Source: Melitaea cinxia (Eukaryota; Arthropoda; Insecta; Lepidoptera; Nymphalidae). From it: a stretch of DNA of 64,000 nucleotides. This document shows, piece by piece, positions 58,645-64,000 of this stretch (positions are counted from its first letter, which is position 1; the number at the start of each line of letters is the position of its first letter). Made by a program: the position numbers and the translations under genes. A model generated the notes under the pieces. The model made no database searches and was not told the DNA's origin. It worked only from the letters and a program-made list of their open reading frames with translations. The DNA lies in the NCBI RefSeq assembly GCF_905220565.1, contig NC_059421.1, forward strand, positions 2,366,001 through 2,430,000. The letters run 5' to 3'.

Positions 58645-59120
58645 TAACCGGTTTCAAAAAAGGAGGAGTTTATTCAATTCGACCGTATATATATATATAC
58701 GGTCGGTACGGTACGGTATCTGTATATATATATATATATATATATATAAACGGGGATAACTTCGGCGTTTATGAACCGATATTAATAATTCTTGTTTCGT
58801 TAGAAAGGAGATATCCCTAGTTTGGAACCATGATAAGGAAACCAGGGTCTGATGATGGGATCCCAGAGAAATCGAAGGAAACCCTCGAAAAGCCGCATAA
58901 CTTTTAACTGGGTGTACCGATTTTGATGATTTTTAATTTAATCGAAAGCCGGTGTTTATCATGTGGTCACATTTAAATTTCATCGAGATCTAATTACAAC
59001 TTTTGGAGTAATCTTTGATAATGCGTATTCACTCGACAATTTTTTTGTCTACCTACGTTGTATTACTTGTCAATATAATTGAAGGCGGTCTTTCTTTGTT
59101 TGCCTGCAAACACAATTATT
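58645..59120 (+). mobile_element. AACCGACTTC element with a palindromic TA insert
   Basis: AACCGGTTTCAAAAAAGGAG to GCAAACACAATTATTTC. Near the 5' end sits a perfect 24-bp palindrome (58681-58704) followed by GGTACGGTACGGTA and a second TA run. It lies in the second block of the local duplication. The open frame here is not a gene. Confidence 0.65.
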
Positions 59121-59617
59121 TCTTTACAATATGTGGTGTACAATAAAGAATAAATAAATATCTATATCACTTAATCTATCATTATACAGTCTACATGTAC
59201 GTCGTATGAATCTTCCAAAGTTCCAAAGTAATGATATCGACAACATGTAAGTCAGTAAAGATTACAAAAAGCAAATTGGTCAGTATGGTAAAGATGATCA
59301 TACTCGTTCAATTTTAAAATTCGAAGACTATTAAAAAAACAAAAGCTATTTAGGATATATGACGATGTATGATTACAATATAGGTACTAAGACGATTATA
59401 AGACACAATTAGATTTAACTTTTTAAAAGTTTAATGTGCTTACATATAAAAAACAAAAGCACAGCATATACGCAAGCATCATTAAGCAATATTCACAGAA
59501 CAAGGGATTTTGCAAAAATAAAAACATTCATAAAATCATCTGTGCCAGCTCTGTCAACGCCAGATTTTAACGAAATTAACTAAATTTAATAGTATACAGT
59601 ATAAAGAATTTTGATTG

Positions 59618-60520
59618 GGGTTTTTTTTTTAATATAGAGTGGCAAACAAGCGTATGGCCAACCTGATGGTAGCCGGCTACCGTAGCTTATAGACACCTGC
59701 AACACCAGGAGCTTAGCAAGTGCGTTGTCGACCTTACCCCGAGGAGTTCTGGGCTAAGATCTAGAGTAGGAAAAACCGAATTAGAAAAACCGAATTATTT
59801 GGTTTTTGGGTGTGGAGGGCGGAGGGTGTAGGGGAATCTATACAAGGTAACACTGTCACACCTCAAAACCCCATGGTTATGGAGATATCCATGGTTAAAG
59901 TTTTGAGGTTAGAAGAAGAATTTAAAGCTATTATAATACCTTTGAGCTCGTACTGTTTGCATTGTGTGACAAATCGACACTTTTAAACAAAATAACGCGT
60001 CAGACATAATATTCTAATAAAATTAGTAACATTGCGTGCTAGAATATAGGTTTAGAAATTCGAAAAATACCCAAAACCGAATCGGAGCACCCCACTGTCC
60101 ACGTGGTCTTAGTCTGTCCTACCCCTAGAGTGTTTTTTTTATGCCGCGGTGGCGCGGAGGGAGGGCAGCCCTCGCCCGCCGTGCGAAAGCGCGCGAACGA
60201 ATGCGTAGAGGAGCGGCTGAGGCGTGTGCTTTCGCACGCAAGGGCGGAAGGGCTGCACTTCCCGCAGCGCCGGAGCCAAGCGTTCCTCTAACTTTAAAGG
60301 TGGAAATTCTTCTTTTAACCTCAAAACTTTAACCATGGATATCTCCATAACCATGGGGTTCTGAGGTGTGACAGTGGTACCAGGGGTAGCGTTCCCCCCC
60401 CCCCCTTCTCCCCACGGTCCCGAAATTCGGTTTTTCCTAATCTAAAGCTTTACCGAGTTCTGACTACCTAACTCACTGTAAAACACAACACTACTTGAGC
60501 AGTGACGTATTGAAGAGGGA
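59618..60520 (+). repeat. GTCGGCAAACAAG repeat split by a foldback element
   Basis: The left part (59618-59751) ends ACCCCGAGGAGTTCTG. The right part resumes at 60455 with GAGTTCTGACTACCTAACTC and ACACAACACTACTTGAGCAG. The two join exactly as in undisturbed family members. Confidence 0.75.
59752..60454. mobile_element. Foldback DNA element, 703 bp, 8-bp target duplication
   Basis: The end repeats read GGCTAAGATCTAGAGTAGGA and (inverted) GGTAAAGCTTTAGATTAGGA, then both AAAAACCGAATT. An inner arm of 73 nt (59851-59923 and 60304-60376) matches at 71 positions. GAGTTCTG lies at 59744-59751 and 60455-60462. The core 60126-60290 is GC-rich and forms its own hairpin. No transposase is encoded. The 8-bp duplication suggests a hAT-, P- or Merlin-like mechanism, not decided. 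Open frames in the core are not genes. Confidence 0.78.
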
Positions 60521-61475
60521 AGGGGGCATCTTACCCCGAGTGCTATTTCACAGAGAAATTTCAAAAAAAAATGCTTGACATATTGGGTATTTGGTTTTTG
60601 AATGGAAGGGTGCGAGTTAAGTTATGAAGATCTTTCCCAGTTGTGTTAATCCAAAACTTAAGCAGCTTATATCTAATGCCCTGCCTCAAAAACACATGTT
60701 TTAATATACGTTTTAGGTTAATAACACCTCATGCACAGGGCATGACAAAAAAACTTTTTATTTTGGTTTTATCTGGTTATAATTTTGGAAATCATCTTTG
60801 AGGCTTTGACCAAATGCTACAACCTAGTCCATTAACGTAATATATACATATATTTTATTTTACAACATGTCAATGATGTTTATATAATAAGTCTGGTATA
60901 CAAAAGCTGGAAATAAGTTTTTTTCGACAGATTTACCCAATTAATTCAATATAATCAAACAATGATTAATTGATTACTTGTTACTCATTAAAATGCCAAT
61001 TTGTTTTTATAAAACTAAAAAAAAAAATCATCATTATGAATCACTATTAAACTTTTATATACATCTACTACTGATTATTCTGGAATTAATACAGCAAAAT
61101 GTCGTTATAATTTCGTTAGCAATCCTAATATCACGTAAAAGAGAGAAGTCAAGAATTAGTTTCTCGTTGGCAACTCTGGCACAGCTGAAATGATTGTTAT
61201 GACAGTACAAACCAACTAACCACCAACTAACTGATTAATTGCTAAATGACAACCACTGACAAGACAAACCCCAGGTCAAATAGAGTAGACAAACGTCGCA
61301 ATGTACCGACGTAAACAAAATGGTGGTCTAAATCGGCCCGACCGAGCTACACATGTCCCTGATTGCAGTTTACGGAGTGGGGAGATCGTGTGTCGGGCTG
61401 GCAGAACGACACTGCGGCCCTGCGACAGGGTGAACAATTAAAATATCGGCCCTGCATGCATACATACAATACGAT
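60521..61475. other. Non-coding stretch
   Basis: Mostly AT-rich. 61330-61475 is GC-richer (GGCCCGACCGAGCTACAC, CTGCGGCCCTGCGACAGGG) and leads into the 44-bp direct repeat; it may belong to an unrecognised element. The open frame on the minus strand there is not a gene. Confidence 0.45.
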
Positions 61476-61536
61476 CGGCAGTGGCACTGCAAGCAGGGCC
61501 CTGCAGGCAGTGCTTTGAGTAGGCCCCTTTATATTA

Positions 61537-61827
61537 CTAGCTGACCCGGCGAACTTCGTATCGCCTAACACAAACTTTATCGTATGGTATTAAAGTTCAA
61601 ATTGACTTTTAAGTATTATCACAAATCTTTTGTATGGGAGTATAGAAAAGTGTTGTTTTTAGACTTTTTCAGGAAATTTAAATTTTTTTTTTTGAATTTT
61701 TCTCTCCGTAAGAACCATCCTCGTACTTCAAGGAATATTTAAAAAAAAAGAATTAGCGAAATCGGTCCAACCGTTCTCGAGTTTTGCGCTTAGCAACACA
61801 TTCAGCGACTCATTTTTATATTAAAGA
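61537..61827 (-). mobile_element. Non-autonomous Helitron, complete
   Basis: CTAG at 61537-61540 with a GGCGA-8 nt-TCGCC hairpin, and TC at 61827-61826 next to A. It carries GAACTTCGTATCGCCTAAC and AGCGAAATCGGTCCAACCG. Length 291 bp. Confidence 0.72.
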
Positions 61828-62193
61828 TTTGTTTGGCTCTGTTTTCTTCAAGAAAAATGAGCCAGCGAGAAAAAGAAGTGTGGAGGGACGTAATCTAATT
61901 GTATAGGGATTTGCCATGTCTTTGGAAAACTAACCACGATCATTATGATAGCAAAGATATGCGGTCGCAGGCTATGTCGCTTTTACATGAAAAATATTAA
62001 ACTTTTTTACACCAGTGCTTCCTTTTTTTTTTGAACGCTACAAGTACTCAATACAGTCAAACCCAATGCTATTTTGTGGTGTTTGAATAATGTAGGAGCC
62101 ATTTATAAAAACTGACGAATTTAGGCAAGGACAAAGAGAACACAACTGAACACGACAACGTATGCCGCGTAAATGATTTGCAGTGCTTTGTGG

Positions 62194-62923
62194 CAGTGTT
62201 GCCGTTAGCACAATCTACTTTGTGGCTACATCAAAGAAAAAAGTTGCCAGTTTTGTAAATAAATCACTTTCGAAATTCCGCTAGAAGTGGCTAAAGTGTG
62301 CGTTTTCCAATTACAGAGTATAATGTGACTCAGTGGAGCACAATGCTAAATTGTGCTGATGCTTAATTGGAACTTGAATTAGTTTTGAAATACACCTAAA
62401 AAAACTACGACGACTTTACTTTACTTTGAATTACTAACTATAATATACTAGCTGTGCCCCGCGGTTTTACACGCTTTAATTTAAAAAAAAATGCGTATTG
62501 CGTATGCGTCAACATTAACAAATATTGCGCTCCGTTTGACATTTTGACATAAGTAGTATTGACATTATGCAAAACAAACTAAGCACTACAATGATATCAA
62601 TACGGTCTATTTTCATTCGATCGAACCTAAATTACGTTATAGATAAACATTCATTTGGGAATCCTCCTGCCATAATGCGGACATTATTGGTGTTGCCTAA
62701 AATTAACTATGTATTTATTTTAGTTCGGTAGTATTGATACCGTATGGTGGTATGTATTAGTCGGTAGACTTTTTATAGTAATAAAAATATGTATGTAGTA
62801 ACAATCTAAAAAGCAGCCAGAAGTAGCTAGATTTATTTTGGTGGCTAAAATGGATTGTTTTTTGGCTAAAACCGTTGAAAATCCGCTAGATCTAGCCACA
62901 AAATGGCTAAAACGGCAACACTG
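62194..62923. mobile_element. Non-autonomous hAT-like element, 8-bp target duplication
   Basis: The ends are CAGTGTTGCCGTTAGC and (inverted) CAGTGTTGCCGTTTTAGC, then TTTGTGGCTA in both. CTTTGTGG flanks it exactly at 62186-62193 and 62924-62931. CAGTG ends plus 8 bp are hAT features. Length 730 bp. A Helitron end fragment lies inside. Confidence 0.8.
62449..62495 (-). repeat. Helitron 3' end fragment inside a hAT-like element
   Basis: CTAGCTGTGCCCCGCGGTTT then TACACGCTTTAATTT matches the reversed Helitron 3' end. It lies inside 62194-62923. Confidence 0.45.
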
Positions 62924-63012
62924 CTTTGTGGAGCAACATCCTCTGCGGCAGTAACTGCAAGCAGGCCCTGCAGGCAGTGCTTTGAGTAGGCCCCTTAAGA
63001 CGTCATAATCAG

Positions 63013-63455
63013 GTGCGTTCCACTAAACGACCGCAACGTTCGTAACGAGCTTTCTATTGACGTCATAGATGACGTCTGTTTGCGACAACATCGCGCTCAT
63101 TTAACCCACAAAATATTGGTGGGTCAAAGTTGGCTTTCATCAAATGTGGCAGGAATTTGAACAAATATCTGTCAATGTTAAATTGTAAATGTTATCGAAA
63201 ATTAAATAACTTTCCGAGTCATTATCTTACATTCGTTTCGTCAAAAATGCAATGATAAATAAATAATAAAATAATAAATAAATGTTTACTCCAATCCATG
63301 CGAAATATTTACTCACAACCCCAATGCCACATGTTTTCATCATGCCGCCATGTTGCGAGCACACAGCGCTCAAATATGCGTTCTACGATCTAACCATGAT
63401 CTAACTATGAAATTCATCAACAACGCCTGCTGCATTTTTACCTTAGTGGAACAGC
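63013..63455. mobile_element. Candidate MITE next to the 63.65-kb gene
   Basis: TGCGTTCCACTAA (63015-63027) and TTAGTGGAACAGCA (about 63444-63457) are inverted. The interior has TGACGTCA (63058-63065), TGACGTCT (63070-63077) and CATGTTGCGAGC. No target duplication was found. Confidence 0.4.
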
Positions 63456-63654
63456 AATTTCAATTTTCAGCGCTCGTGATCGATGGCGTTGTAGGTATTA
63501 AGTAGAACGTAGCTATGTTGTGAAACCTTCGATGTTGTAAATTCAAACAATGTACCTGTGGTAGACTTCGAACTTTACTCGAGTTTATTTCGTTTCATTT
63601 GGTTGAATCAACTTTTTATTTATTTCAACTTTATAATTTTAAACATCGTACAAG
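63456..63654 (+). promoter_or_regulatory. Probable promoter and 5' UTR of the gene starting at 63655
   Basis: This 200-bp stretch is less AT-rich than its surroundings and directly precedes a good start codon and exon. It contains CGCTCGTGATCGATGGCG near 63470 and a T-rich leader. There is no clear TATA box and I could not fix a start site. It lies immediately right of a candidate inverted-repeat element, so regulatory sites could come from that element. Confidence 0.35.
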
Positions 63655-63709
63655 ATGTCCCTTCTGTCGAGATCAATTGTTTTTATGAGTTCTACAACCG
63701 TAAGATCCG
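63655..63709 (+). CDS. First coding exon, probable mitochondrial precursor protein (partial)
   Basis: I do not recognise the product. After a T-rich leader the sequence ACAAGATG opens a frame reading MSLLSRSIVFMSSTTVRS plus one base of the next codon. It has two arginines, six serines, hydrophobic residues and no acidic residue in 18 positions, which is typical of a mitochondrial targeting presequence. It runs into TCCG|GTGAGT, a near-consensus splice donor at 63710. Ten bases earlier ACC|GTAAGA is a second good donor, so the exon could end at 63699 instead. The rest of the gene lies beyond the right edge; 63711-64000 reads as AT-rich intron. The ATG, frame and donors are seen; the mitochondrial role is inferred from composition only. 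Confidence 0.6.
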
Positions 63710-64000
63710 GTGAGTTATGTTGTTGTTATTATTGTTTCATTTAAAAAGTGTAATATAATATCATAATTTATCTGAATTAATAATTTGTTATACTGACGTA
63801 ATGACCTTTTTAGTTTCCTGTAAAGAAAAATAAGATAAATGTGCTTTAGCTTTAACACAAAAATATCAACAAAAAAAAATTAACTCTTGATAGGCACTAA
63901 AGTTAATCAACAGTTATTCTTAAGCAGTATTTATTAATATTTTATAGTATAAAGAAGAAGCACCTAAGAAATATTAACAATCAACGAACGATAAAAACGA

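Larger units (their letters stand above)
55762..59120. repeat. Local segmental duplication (blocks 55762-56222 and 58350-59120)
   Basis: Both blocks run through TTGCTAAAATTCAGAAAAAA, ATTATAAATTTTTATC, CATTTGTACA, ATTATCTTGTTAAAATATTT (or a close variant), TGAAACTGAAATGATTATTC, GACCGAGTCACC, ATCCTCTTTGCCTGTCTTCA and CAATGAGCT-like sequence into an AACCGACTTC element. They differ by point changes and by the length of that element. Confidence 0.75.
61476..62996. repeat. 44-bp direct repeat 1.47 kb apart
   Basis: CGGCAGT..ACTGCAAGCAG, GCCCTGCAGGCAGTGCTTTG and AGTAGGCCCCTT occur at 61476-61529 and 62946-62996, nearly identical apart from small gaps. A Helitron and the hAT-like element lie between. 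Confidence 0.75.

Noticed and set aside
60103..60354. Several overlapping frames rich in R, A and P
   Set aside because: They come from the GC-rich hairpin core of the foldback element and appear on both strands.
63300..63400. Divergent minus-strand gene start near CAACATGGCGGCATGATG
   Set aside because: The frame from ATGGCG stops at once, and the stretch lies in a candidate MITE.

Overview
The window looks like nuclear DNA of a moth or butterfly (Lepidoptera). It is very AT-rich and crowded with short repeat families of a kind I know from lepidopteran genomes: a tRNA-derived SINE, a 'GTCGGCAAACAAGCGTACGGC' repeat, RTE-type 3' tails ending in (TGATGA)n, small Helitrons ending in CTAG, and the AACCGACTTC...GAAGTCGGTT element. 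The species cannot be read from it. I see no tRNA or rRNA gene, no CRISPR array, and no long host reading frame. Almost every long open frame is a transposon remnant, a simple repeat or chance.

Three places carry evidence for host genes. (1) At 5.97-6.73 kb on the minus strand there is a compact model: TATA box, 5' UTR, a signal-peptide exon ending at a CAG|GTAAGA donor, an intron, and a second exon that keeps the frame for 48 codons to a stop. It predicts a 70-residue secreted peptide I do not recognise. A full-length SINE fills most of its intron; without the SINE the intron would be 56 nt. (2) At 63655-63709 on the plus strand is a first coding exon whose 18 residues look like a mitochondrial presequence, followed by two overlapping splice donors; the gene continues beyond the window. 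(3) At 35.0-35.4 kb on the minus strand, a GC-richer patch with an Inr and a DPE-like motif leads into a short candidate intron with a strong polypyrimidine tract. This could be a promoter and 5' exons, but is much less certain.

The rest is a layered record of insertions. LINE remnants are three R1-clade-like pieces (0.5, 44.5 and 57.6 kb), an RTE C-terminus (51.8 kb) and a C-terminal piece of an element with a PD-containing, restriction-like endonuclease signature (12.1 kb). DNA elements include a hAT-like element with an 8-bp duplication (62.2 kb), a Harbinger-like MITE (27.8 kb), a 703-bp foldback element with an 8-bp duplication and a GC-rich hairpin core (59.8 kb), a 575-bp inverted-repeat element with an expanding 15-bp minisatellite (50.1 kb), and many Helitrons. 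Several are nested, giving relative ages: AACCGACTTC units in a Helitron (15.5-17.2 kb), an R1-like copy and the foldback element each in a GTCGGCAAACAAG repeat, a GC-rich insert in a Helitron (33.8 kb), and a SINE-like RTE tail in one copy of a local duplication whose other copy keeps the empty site (38.6-39.4 kb). From 54.9 to 59.1 kb the DNA has also been locally duplicated, with AACCGACTTC elements of differing length at the matching positions.

No multi-gene pathway can be read here. The window is intergenic or intronic repeat-rich DNA with a few short host exons.
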